Assembly (NCBI GenBank): GCA_017428285.1
Contig: JAFRRE010000123.1
Coordinates: 1 to 7,087, forward strand
Direction of reading: 5' to 3'
Length of the DNA: 7,087 nt
Origin: Bacteroidales bacterium
GTDB lineage: Bacteria > Bacteroidota > Bacteroidia > Bacteroidales > F082
Position 1 is the stretch's first letter. Every line of letters begins with the position of its first letter. The position numbers and the translations under genes are program-made. A model generated the notes under the pieces. The model made no database searches, was not told the DNA's origin, and saw only the letters and a program-made list of their open reading frames with translations. Shown here one piece after another: positions 1-6,422 of the stretch.

Positions 1-2
1 AA

Positions 3-158
3 GGCGATGCCGTCAAGAAGGGCGACAAGCTGCTTATGTACGAAGCCATGAAGATGGAAAACAACCTGCTGGCCGAAGCTGACGGTACCATCACCGCCAT
101 CAACTGCCGCCAGGGCGACAATGTGCTCCAAGGTGATACTTTAATCGTAATCGGATAA
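3..158 (+). CDS. Biotin carrier (biotinyl domain) subunit of a Na+-translocating decarboxylase, C-terminal end only
   Basis: The reading frame is open from the window edge and ends at a TAA at 156-158, giving the last 51 residues of a biotinyl/lipoyl-attachment domain. The diagnostic EAMKM motif is present, and its lysine (codon 51-53) is the expected biotinylation site. Around it lie the usual VKKGDKL turn before the lysine and the GTI..I....GD.V..GD.L..I pattern after it. The domain would carry CO2 as carboxybiotin from a carboxyltransferase subunit to the membrane beta subunit encoded four bases downstream. In Bacteroidota such operons commonly run carboxyltransferase, small gamma-like subunit, biotin carrier, beta subunit, which fits this arrangement. 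The substrate (methylmalonyl-CoA or oxaloacetate) cannot be told from this fragment. The start lies outside the window. Confidence 0.93.
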   Translation, partial: GDAVKKGDKLLMYEAMKMENNLLAEADGTITAINCRQGDNVLQGDTLIVIG

Positions 159-162
159 GGTC

Positions 163-1905
163 ATGTTAGGCAAGAAAAGTATCTACAGAAAACCTGCGGT
201 CATCATAGGTTCATTGGTGTTCCTGATGCTGCTGAACATGGTGGTTGTCAACAACCCGATGTTCGCCACCAAGGTCGCCGACCTCGGGAAGACCGAGCAG
301 GTGAGCGAGATGACCGCTGAGCAAAGCAACGCCCAGTTGGCCGAAATCGCTGACGCTGTCGTGGCCGAATCGGCAAAGACGGCTGAACTTGGACAGCAAA
401 TTGAGAACCTCGACCAACGCGTCACGGCTTTGGAAGGCAAGAACGTCAAGAAAGCCAACGTGGCCCAGGCCGAAGTGAAGGAAATGACGACCAACGAACG
501 CCTGAAGGAAGGCTTGAGCAACTTCTGGCTGCTCACGGGCTTCCGCAATTGCAAGATCGGTAACCTCATCATGATTCTGGTGGGTATCCTCTTCATCTTC
601 CTGGCCGTCCGTTTCGAGTTTGAACCCATGCTGCTCATCCCGATTGGCACGGGTATCATTTGCGGTAACATCCCGTTCTTCCAAGGCACGGGCGTCACGC
701 TCCAAGAAGCCATCGACTTCGCGCAAAACGCCATAGCCTCAGGGGCTTACAGCTTTGACTTGGAAACAGCCAAAGCCATGCTGCTCACCATCTTTGACGG
801 CGACGGCAACAAACACATGGTGTTGAGCGAAGCCATCAAGGAGGTCGACCACCTTAAGTTGACCGAATATGGCTTGGCAGCCACCGAAATCGAGAACGTG
901 AAAGCCTTTATGAACGAGGTATTCCAAAGCGGTGAGCTGAACCTCCAAACGGGTCTTTACCAAAAAGGCAGTGTGCTGAACTACCTGTACTTCGGCGTGA
1001 CCTCGGGTGTCTATCCGCCCTTGATTTTCTTGGGCATCGGCGCCATGACCGACTTCTCGTCGCTCATCGCCAATCCCAAGCTGATGATCCTCGGTGCCGC
1101 CGCCCAATTGGGCGTGTTCCTCACCTTCATCGGAGCCTTGTATCTTGGTTTCAACCTGCGTGAGGCTGGTGCCATCGGCATCATCGGTGGTGCCGACGGT
1201 CCTACCGCCATCTTCCTCTCGTCGCGTTTGGCCAACGGCACAAACGGCACGCGCAACCTCATCGGTCCCATCGCCATCGCAGCCTATTCCTACATGGCTT
1301 TGGTGCCCGTGATCCAGCCGCCTATCATCCGTCTGCTGACCACCAAGGAAGAACGCCTCATCAAGATGCGCGCCCCGCGTATGGTGAACAAGACCGAAAA
1401 GATCATGTTCCCTGTCGTCGGCCTCATCCTGACCACCTTCATCAGCCCCACTGCCCTGCCGCTGTTAGGAATGCTGTTCTTCGGCAATATCATTAAGGAA
1501 TCGGGCGTGGTGAAGCGTTTGCAAAACACCGCCTCCAATCCTTTGATTGACATCGTGACCATGATTCTGGGTCTCACGGTGGGTGCTTCAACGCAAGCCT
1601 CCGTGTTCCTGACGTCAAGCTCCATCAAGATCTTCGCCCTCGGTGCCGCCTCGTTCTGCGTGGCCACTGCAGGAGGCTTGCTCGGTGCCAAGTTCATGAA
1701 CCTCTTCTTGAAAGAGAAGATCAACCCGATGATTGGTGCCGCTGGCGTTTCGGCTGTGCCAGACAGTGCCCGCGTCGTCGAAGTGGAAGGTCAGAAATAC
1801 GACCCGTCGAACCACCTGCTCATGCATGCCATGGCTCCGAACGTCTCTGGCGTTATCGGCTCGGCAGTTGCAGCTGGTGTGATGATGTCGTTCCTGATGA
1901 TGTAA
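163..1905 (+). CDS. oadB: Sodium ion-translocating decarboxylase beta subunit with N-terminal extension and internal insertion
   Basis: This is the integral membrane subunit that decarboxylates carboxybiotin and exports Na+ (OadB/MmdB/GcdB family). Family signatures are clear: FEPMLLIPIG (153-162), YPPLIFLGIGAMTDF (284-298), GIIGGADGPTAIF (339-351) with Asp345 at the Na+/proton-coupling aspartate, LGLTVGAST (469-477), and NPMIGAAGVSAVP plus LLMHAMAPNVSGVIGSAVAAG near the C-terminus. Family members are usually about 400-430 residues; this one has 580. The excess is in two places. Residues 1-120 hold a hydrophobic anchor (11-29) and an Ala/Glu/Gln-rich coiled-coil-like stretch (about 44-95). 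Residues about 175-262 interrupt the usual link between GNIPF and the LYFGV helix. The ATG lies four bases after the biotin-carrier stop with no convincing ribosome-binding site, as is normal in the phylum. The open frame shows no frameshift. The symbol follows common usage; mmdB is equally possible. Confidence 0.95.
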   Translation: MLGKKSIYRKPAVIIGSLVFLMLLNMVVVNNPMFATKVADLGKTEQVSEMTAEQSNAQLAEIADAVVAESAKTAELGQQIENLDQRVTALEGKNVKKANVAQAEVKEMTTNERLKEGLSNFWLLTGFRNCKIGNLIMILVGILFIFLAVRFEFEPMLLIPIGTGIICGNIPFFQGTGVTLQEAIDFAQNAIASGAYSFDLETAKAMLLTIFDGDGNKHMVLSEAIKEVDHLKLTEYGLAATEIENVKAFMNEVFQSGELNLQTGLYQKGSVLNYLYFGVTSGVYPPLIFLGIGAMTDFSSLIANPKLMILGAAAQLGVFLTFIGALYLGFNLREAGAIGIIGGADGPTAIFLSSRLANGTNGTRNLIGPIAIAAYSYMALVPVIQPPIIRLLTTKEERLIKMRAPRMVNKTEKIMFPVVGLILTTFISPTALPLLGMLFFGNIIKESGVVKRLQNTASNPLIDIVTMILGLTVGASTQASVFLTSSSIKIFALGAASFCVATAGGLLGAKFMNLFLKEKINPMIGAAGVSAVPDSARVVEVEGQKYDPSNHLLMHAMAPNVSGVIGSAVAAGVMMSFLMM

Positions 1906-1935
1906 TTTATTTACAAACCAATAAAATTCAAAAGT

Positions 1936-1970
1936 AAGGGAGTCACATCTTTTTTAGACTCCCTTTTTTA
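1936..1970 (+). terminator. Rho-independent terminator after oadB
   Basis: A perfect 9-bp stem (AAGGGAGTC at 1936-1944 with GACTCCCTT at 1957-1965) closes a 12-base loop and is followed by a run of T (1964-1969). It sits 30 bases after the oadB stop and should end the decarboxylase transcript. Only 21 bases separate it from the next start codon, so any promoter for the following gene would overlap the hairpin, or that gene depends on read-through. I found no clear TAnnTTTG element here. Confidence 0.85.
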
Positions 1971-1991
1971 AAACAACAAAACTACAACAAA

Positions 1992-2570
1992 ATGAACAAA
2001 AAAAGCATTCTTTTTGTGGCCTTACTGGCTATGATGTCATTCAGTGTAAAAGCACAATGGTTTGATTTCTCACAAAACCAGAAACGTGCTGTCGTCGGCT
2101 TCCACACTGGTCTTGTGGGGTATAATGGTGTCAACGACATTCCCAATAGAAGCCTTGCCGATTTGGGATTTGGTACCAGCCTCAACATATTAGGTGTGTA
2201 TGCCGACTTCCTTTATGTCACCCCCGACCATATGTATGACAGCCATGTAGTTCAAAACAATTGGGAAGACCATGATGCCTTTGTCATCAATGTGGGTTAT
2301 CAAATCCCCATCTACAAAGAGTATGTGTTTATCACTCCTCTCATTGGTTGGAGCCGTGTTTCCACAGGCATTACGGAAGGCAACAACATCGGTGTCGATC
2401 CTGAAAAACGATCCATTTACCACAAATATCACTCGACTTGGCGTCGCAATGATTTCAACTACGGTGGTATGCTTACCGTAGCTCCTTGCAAGTATTTCGA
2501 AATCAATGCAGCATTCACTGCCCATGCTGCCTATGCCGGCATTGCCTTCAACTTAGCCAATTTTAAATAA
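1992..2570 (+). CDS. Exported protein of unknown function, probably small beta-barrel-like
   Basis: This 192-residue protein starts with a typical Sec signal peptide: MNKK, a hydrophobic core, and a likely cleavage after VKA before QWF (about residue 21). The mature part has no motif I recognise. It alternates polar and hydrophobic/aromatic residues in short stretches broken by Gly/Asn/Asp turns (VVGFHTGLVGYNG, LNILGVYADFLYVTP, AFVINVGYQIPIY, YVFITPLIGWSRV, FEINAAFTAHAAYAGIAFNL), as expected of outer-membrane beta strands, and the last strand is close to the C-terminus. An outer-membrane or periplasmic location is therefore inferred, not shown. The start has an A-rich leader and no Shine-Dalgarno. 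It is the first of three closely spaced genes for exported proteins and looks more AT-rich than oadB. Confidence 0.85.
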   Translation: MNKKSILFVALLAMMSFSVKAQWFDFSQNQKRAVVGFHTGLVGYNGVNDIPNRSLADLGFGTSLNILGVYADFLYVTPDHMYDSHVVQNNWEDHDAFVINVGYQIPIYKEYVFITPLIGWSRVSTGITEGNNIGVDPEKRSIYHKYHSTWRRNDFNYGGMLTVAPCKYFEINAAFTAHAAYAGIAFNLANFK

Positions 2571-2601
2571 TCCCGACATTTTAACCTAACATCTTTCTTC
2601 A

Positions 2602-3402
2602 ATGAAAAAAGCACCTTTGATTCTCTTGGTTTGTGTCATGATGGGCATCAGTGCATTTGCCCAGACCAGACCTAACAGAGCCCTGTACCTGAACATGGGA
2701 GGTAGTTATGGTGTCGCCAGTTCTTACGACAACGGCACGGTTCCCTTCTTCATTATGGGCTCTTCAAACATTCAAACCTCTGGCGTCACCTACGGATGGA
2801 AACGCTATGAGACAAATCTAGAGTTTCGCTCCATTAAAACCACTTTGAAAAACCCCGATGGCACTTGCCTCGACTACAATGTCAACTACGACTTCCTCTA
2901 TCGCGTCCACGACTCGGAGAGCGGCCGCTGGCACCAATGGGTCGGTGGCGATGTCAATGCTTTTGTCGACATCCGTCTTATCCCCGGCCTTCAAAATGCT
3001 TCGACCAACCTTTCGCTTTTCGGCAATGTCGGCCTCGTTTGGAAAACCGAATTCGACTTCGCCTACAACAAGGACAAGACACACAACTGGCTGACCGCCT
3101 ACGGAAAAGTGAACCTGCCTTTGGTTGGCGCGGCCAACCGTCCCGATTTCTCCTACGTGGGTGATGGTATAGGAATGACTGAACCAATAGAGATGCTCTT
3201 TGCCCAGCACCATACCTTTGCCAAGTTCTTCCCCGGCTGCAACACCGACTTAGGTCTACGCCTCAATTTCAAGAACGGCAACTGCATTGATTTCAACTAC
3301 CGTTGGGATTTCATCACTACGGGTAACAAGGACGTCTACAACTACGTCAACGCCCTTCATAGCTTCAACGCCACATTCATGTTCAACCTCTTCAAACAAT
3401 AA
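2602..3402 (+). CDS. Exported protein of unknown function, beta-rich, possible outer-membrane protein
   Basis: This 266-residue protein has a signal peptide (MKKAPLILL core, predicted cleavage after AFA at about residue 20, mature protein starting QTRPN). I do not recognise the family. The mature sequence has many short amphipathic stretches ending in aromatic residues (RALYLNMGGSYGVA, YETNLEFRSIKT, LDYNVNYDFLYRV, SLFGNVGLVWKTEFDFAY, CIDFNYRWDFITT) and ends FNATFMFNLFKQ, resembling the final strand of an outer-membrane barrel. The proline- and glycine-rich segment NRPDFSYVGDGIGM may be a long loop. It starts 31 bases after the previous stop and ends five bases before the next gene, so it is very probably co-transcribed with both. 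The membrane location is inferred from sequence pattern only. Confidence 0.85.
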   Translation: MKKAPLILLVCVMMGISAFAQTRPNRALYLNMGGSYGVASSYDNGTVPFFIMGSSNIQTSGVTYGWKRYETNLEFRSIKTTLKNPDGTCLDYNVNYDFLYRVHDSESGRWHQWVGGDVNAFVDIRLIPGLQNASTNLSLFGNVGLVWKTEFDFAYNKDKTHNWLTAYGKVNLPLVGAANRPDFSYVGDGIGMTEPIEMLFAQHHTFAKFFPGCNTDLGLRLNFKNGNCIDFNYRWDFITTGNKDVYNYVNALHSFNATFMFNLFKQ

Positions 3403-3407
3403 TCGCT

Positions 3408-4436
3408 ATGAAAAACATTCGCACCATACTTTTCTGCCTTCTGGCACTGGCTTTTGCCTCTTGTGAGCGCATCGTTTCCGACCAAGACGCACCCAACAAC
3501 CCAGTCAACGTGTTCGAATACCTTTGGAACAAAGTGGACACACAGTATGCCTTCTTCGACATTAAGGGCGTCGATTGGGATTCCATCCACGAGGTCTATC
3601 GTTCCAAGGTGTATGATGACATGTCCGACGACAGTCTGTTCAATGTCTGCGCCGCCATGATCAACACCTTGAAGGACGGTCACACCAACCTGTGGAGCAA
3701 TTTCAACATCTCACATAGCGACTCCTTGTTCTATCTGATGATTGAAGGTGGCCAATTGGATGCCAATGTCGTGGCCGCCAACTATCTGACGCCTTATGGT
3801 TACACCACCGGCAGTCTCTCCCATAACTTCATCCGCAACGGTGAAGTGGGATACATCCGTTATTCATCATTCAGTAACGAGATTAGCGACGACGACCTGT
3901 TGTTTGTACTAGATCGCTACAAGAACTGCAAAGGCATGATCCTCGACCTGCGCAACAACGGCGGTGGCTCTTCTGCCAATATGACCAAGTTGCTCAGCAT
4001 CTTCGACAACCACAAGCAAGAACTGTTCAAGTCACAAATCAAGTCGGGGCCAAAGCACGATGAGTTCACCGACTACCGCACTGTGTACGCTGCCGACAGC
4101 AGCCTGCTGGGCAACAAGCCTTACACCAAGCCCGTAGCCGTGCTGATCGACCGTGGCTCGTTCAGCGCCACTTCGTTCTTTGCGGTGGCCACCCAAGCAT
4201 ACGACAACGTCAAGTTGTTCGGTGACTACAGCGGCGGCGGCATGGGTATGCCCAACGGTGGCACCCTCCCGAACGGTTGGGGCTATCGTTTCAGCATCAC
4301 CCGCACCATCGCTCTCGACGGCGGCAACTATGAAAACGGCGTCCCGCCCGATGTGCGCGTCCTCCTCGACCGCGATTTGGCCGCACAAGGCATCGACAAC
4401 ATCATCGAGACAGCAGCGGATTGGATTACGCAATAA
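3408..4436 (+). CDS. S41-family peptidase, lipoprotein
   Basis: This 342-residue protein carries a lipoprotein signal (hydrophobic residues 5-18, then FASC with the lipid-accepting Cys19). An S41 N-terminal helical region (about 33-95) ends in LKDGHTNL. The peptidase core shows GEVGYIRYSSF (145-155), GMILDLRNNGGG (176-187), IDRGSFSATSFF (247-258) with probable nucleophile Ser253, and GDYSGGGMGMPNGG (272-285) followed by LPNGWGYRFSITR. The end, GVPPDV (311-316), is also typical. No PDZ domain is evident between about 100 and 145. The lysine expected after the nucleophile in CtpA-type Ser-Lys enzymes is not apparent: a Gly-rich loop occupies that place, as in many Bacteroidota S41 lipoproteins, so the catalytic set may be of the tricorn/IRBP type. 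The substrate is unknown. It begins five bases after the preceding gene, so it is probably last in a three-gene operon. Confidence 0.92.
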   Translation: MKNIRTILFCLLALAFASCERIVSDQDAPNNPVNVFEYLWNKVDTQYAFFDIKGVDWDSIHEVYRSKVYDDMSDDSLFNVCAAMINTLKDGHTNLWSNFNISHSDSLFYLMIEGGQLDANVVAANYLTPYGYTTGSLSHNFIRNGEVGYIRYSSFSNEISDDDLLFVLDRYKNCKGMILDLRNNGGGSSANMTKLLSIFDNHKQELFKSQIKSGPKHDEFTDYRTVYAADSSLLGNKPYTKPVAVLIDRGSFSATSFFAVATQAYDNVKLFGDYSGGGMGMPNGGTLPNGWGYRFSITRTIALDGGNYENGVPPDVRVLLDRDLAAQGIDNIIETAADWITQ

Positions 4437-4454
4437 CAAAAAACACCTAATACG

Positions 4455-4493
4455 AAAAAGGCTGCTCTTTCATCAAGAAGGAGCAGCCTTTGT
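4455..4493. terminator. Hairpin terminator between convergent genes, probably bidirectional
   Basis: A perfect 11-bp inverted repeat (AAAGGCTGCTC at 4457-4467 with GAGCAGCCTTT at 4481-4491) encloses a 13-base loop. It lies 20 bases after the S41 gene stop and about 23 bases beyond the stop of the minus-strand zinc-ribbon gene. Read on the minus strand, the hairpin is followed by five Ts, a good intrinsic terminator. On the plus strand the T run is only three bases, so termination in that direction may be weaker. Confidence 0.85.
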
Positions 4494-4514
4494 TATGATA
4501 GTCACGAAACAGTA

Positions 4515-5525
4515 TCAAGCGTTGTATTGTGCGATGATGCCCTTGTCGACAAGGATACGACCGCAATATTCGCAAACGATGATCTTCTTGTGCGTGCAGA
4601 TGTCCAACTGGTGTTGGGGAGGGATACGGTTAAAGCAACCGCCACAAGCCTCGTCGAAGATACCGACAACGGCAAGACCGTTGCGGGCATTCTTACGGAT
4701 GCGTTTGTAGGCCACCAACAAGCGGTCTTCCACCAACTTCTCGCAATCGGCCGAACGCTGCAACAATTGTTCCTCTTCCTTCTCAGTGCCTTCCACTAAA
4801 GAATGTAACTCTTCTTTCTTCTCCTTCAGCGAAGCCTTCAGCTCGGTAAGACGCATTTGGGCATCAGCCACCTTAGCAGCCAAATCATTGTCCTTGGCAG
4901 TAATCTCCTTGATACGTTTCTCAGACAACTGATTGTCCAGCTGTTGATATTCTATTTCTTTCGTTAAGGAATCATACTCACGGTTGTTGCGCACGTTGTT
5001 CTGCTGTTCCTCATATTTCTTGATCAGAGCCTCGGTTTCCTTAATCTTGATCTTGTAGTCTGAGATATCCTTCTGATGTTTCTTGCTTTCATCCTTGAAA
5101 TTGGTGATACGGGTCTCCAAGCCAGCGATTTCATCCTCAATATCCTGAATCTCCAAAGGCAAGTTGCCACGATAGGCCCTGATTTCATCAATCTTGGAGT
5201 CAACCTGCTGAAGCGTGTAAAGTGCCACCAGCTTCTGCTCGACGCTCACTTCCACAGGATCTTGGACAGGCTTTGCTTCTTCCTTCACGGTAGGAGCCTC
5301 CTCTTTAGGAGCAGCAACTTCCTCTTGTACCTCAACTTCAGCCTCAGTTTTAGTTGCCTTCTTGGTTGCCTTTTTAGGTTTCTTTTCCTCAACAGGCTCC
5401 TCCTCGACCTCAGGCTCAGCCTCAGCCTTGGTGGATTTTTTTGTTGCCTTCTTGGTTTCCTTAACTTCTTTTACCTCAGCGACTTCTGTCACCTCAGCAA
5501 CTTCTATTTTTTCTTTCTTAGCCAT
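4515..5525 (-). CDS. Coiled-coil C4 zinc-ribbon protein (COG1579 type) with Lys/Glu-rich N-terminal tail
   Basis: This 336-residue protein has three parts. Residues 1-90 form a low-complexity tail of Lys, Glu, Ala, Val and Thr, with KKATKK-type repeats. Residues about 95-270 form a long coiled coil that includes the family-typical NNREYDSLTKEIE (180-192). Residues 290-325 form a zinc ribbon with CGGC (Cys294, Cys297) and CEYC (Cys318, Cys321). The latter two parts match the bacterial zinc-ribbon/coiled-coil family (zf-RING_7 type), whose molecular role is poorly defined; nucleic-acid or ribosome association has been discussed for relatives. Members are usually about 240-260 residues, so the tail accounts for the extra length. 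It starts 14 bases after the Nif3-like gene, in the same direction. The two families are often neighbours in bacterial genomes, suggesting one transcript and perhaps a shared function. Confidence 0.9.
   Translation of the reverse strand: MAKKEKIEVAEVTEVAEVKEVKETKKATKKSTKAEAEPEVEEEPVEEKKPKKATKKATKTEAEVEVQEEVAAPKEEAPTVKEEAKPVQDPVEVSVEQKLVALYTLQQVDSKIDEIRAYRGNLPLEIQDIEDEIAGLETRITNFKDESKKHQKDISDYKIKIKETEALIKKYEEQQNNVRNNREYDSLTKEIEYQQLDNQLSEKRIKEITAKDNDLAAKVADAQMRLTELKASLKEKKEELHSLVEGTEKEEEQLLQRSADCEKLVEDRLLVAYKRIRKNARNGLAVVGIFDEACGGCFNRIPPQHQLDICTHKKIIVCEYCGRILVDKGIIAQYNA
5319..5453 (-). repeat. In-gene direct repeat encoding KKATKK/acidic modules
   Basis: Within the zinc-ribbon protein tail, residues 25-43 and 51-69 are two diverged copies of one 19-residue module: a basic KKATKK block followed by an acidic AE-rich block. 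They are offset by 26 residues (bases 5397-5453 and 5319-5375). Just upstream, EVAEVTEVAEVKEVKE (residues 8-23) is a shorter periodic run. The pattern suggests expansion by slippage or duplication and a disordered, charge-patterned tail. Confidence 0.75.
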
Positions 5526-5539
5526 ATTGTGAATACTTA

Positions 5540-6331
5540 TTATTTTACGAAATAATAAACCGCATTCGTCCTTGTTTCAGCGATTTCGGCTGCAAAGGTA
5601 GGAAATTTTTTCCGAATGAGTTCACATAATAATTCTTTCGTGAATTGTTCCGTCTCGAAATGCCCGCCGTCAACCAACAGGACATTGCCCTCCGGAACAA
5701 AGAAATCGTGGTATTTGACGTCGGCAGTGAGATAGGCATCGGCCTTTTGCCGTAAGGCATCGAGCATAAAAGGTGTGCCCGAGCCGCCACATAGTGCCAC
5801 TTTCTGGATTTTGCGTCCTGTCAATGCGGAATGGCGTAGGCATGGCGAATCGATGGTTTTTGCAATAAGTTCAAGAAAACCAATTTCTTCCATCGGAGTC
5901 TCAAACTCGCCAATCATACCCGCACCGCATAATTCAGGTTCCGATTCGGAGGGTTGAAGAAAATGCAAGTTTTTCAAGCCAAGGCGTTCGGCCAGCACTC
6001 GACTCACGCCCAAATAACTGTTATCCAAATTGGTATGCATCGAAATCATAGCGATGTCGTGCTTAACGGCCTTCATTACAGCGCGTTCAATGTAGGTTTG
6101 CGGAGTAAGATGCTTCAAACCACGGAAAATCAACGGGTGATGGCTGATGATGAGGTCGCATTGTTTGGCAATGGCTTCATCCACGATCTCTTCTGTAATA
6201 TCCAGGCAAATCAAGGCTTTATGGGCTTCGGCGTTGAAGTCGCCCACCTGCAGACCTGCGTTGTCGTAGCTTTCCTGCCATTGCAACGGTGCAATCTCAG
6301 TGATGCAGTTCAGAATGTCTTTTACCGTCAT
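5540..6331 (-). CDS. Nif3-like dinuclear metal-centre protein (NIF3/DUF34, YbgI family)
   Basis: This 263-residue protein belongs to the NIF3/YbgI family, hexameric toroidal proteins with a two-metal site; databases often label it GTP cyclohydrolase 1 type 2, but the true substrate is unsettled. Visible signatures are ESYDNAGLQVGD (20-31), DLIISHHPLIFRG (59-71) with metal ligands His64 and His65, MHTNLDN (98-104) with Asp103, ALCGGSG (179-185), LTADVKYHD (201-209), and VDGGHFETE (220-228) with His224 and Glu228. This matches the His-His/Asp/His-x3-Glu ligand set of E. coli YbgI. The length fits the short class (about 250) without the extra PII-like inserted domain found in members of about 365-370 residues. 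It is the first gene of a probable two-gene minus-strand operon and is transcribed divergently from lpxK. Confidence 0.95.
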   Translation of the reverse strand: MTVKDILNCITEIAPLQWQESYDNAGLQVGDFNAEAHKALICLDITEEIVDEAIAKQCDLIISHHPLIFRGLKHLTPQTYIERAVMKAVKHDIAMISMHTNLDNSYLGVSRVLAERLGLKNLHFLQPSESEPELCGAGMIGEFETPMEEIGFLELIAKTIDSPCLRHSALTGRKIQKVALCGGSGTPFMLDALRQKADAYLTADVKYHDFFVPEGNVLLVDGGHFETEQFTKELLCELIRKKFPTFAAEIAETRTNAVYYFVK

Positions 6332-6342
6332 ATTATTCTTTT

Positions 6343-6408
6343 GACGCGAGACTCGGGACTTCGGGACACGGGACTGTCTCGCGTCTCGTGTCTCGCAGTC
6401 TCGTGTCC
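6343..6408. repeat. Dyad of eight GTCYCG/CGRGAC units with about 7-base period
   Basis: Four CGRGAC units start at 6347, 6354, 6362 and 6369. Four GTCTCG units, the opposite orientation, start at 6376, 6383, 6390 and 6398. The whole is nearly symmetric about base 6375. Within it, GACGCGAGAC (6343-6352) is perfectly inverted as GTCTCGCGTC (6376-6385), and GGACACGGGACT (6364-6375) is inverted at 6397-6408 with one G:T mismatch. The two stems overlap, so they are alternative folds. The element starts 11 bases upstream of the nif3-like start codon and could lie in its 5' leader. It is either a dispersed intergenic palindromic repeat or a structured regulatory element. Confidence 0.8.
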
Positions 6409-6422
6409 ATTATTTTTCGAAA

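Noticed and set aside
183..1724. Long open frames on the minus strand opposite oadB
   Set aside because: They lie antisense to a gene with strong family motifs throughout, have no recognisable domains, and arise from the codon pattern of the GC-richer coding strand.
1903..1991. Promoter for the secreted cassette between oadB and 1992
   Set aside because: TAATTTAT at 1903-1910 is the closest match to TAnnTTTG, but it overlaps the oadB stop, lies before the terminator and has mismatches at the last two positions. I cannot support it.
4153..4710. A plus-strand open frame overlapping the end of the S41 gene, the terminator and the start of the convergent gene
   Set aside because: It is out of frame with the peptidase, rich in Ser/Pro/Thr/Arg as expected of a shifted frame, and crosses a strong hairpin terminator.
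5076..5555. Hydrophobic Leu/Phe-rich plus-strand frame resembling a membrane protein
   Set aside because: It is the complement of the Lys/Glu-rich coiled coil, whose codons read as Leu/Phe/Ser on the opposite strand. It is not an independent gene.
5540..6331. Truncation of the Nif3-like protein, as it is about 100 residues shorter than many Gram-positive and Bacteroides relatives
   Set aside because: All metal ligands and both conserved halves are present. The short form simply lacks the optional inserted domain, as in E. coli YbgI.
6343..6408. CRISPR array or tRNA-like structure in the heptad repeats
   Set aside because: Units are only six to seven bases long with no spacers, half are inverted, and no cloverleaf can be drawn. 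There is no cas gene nearby.
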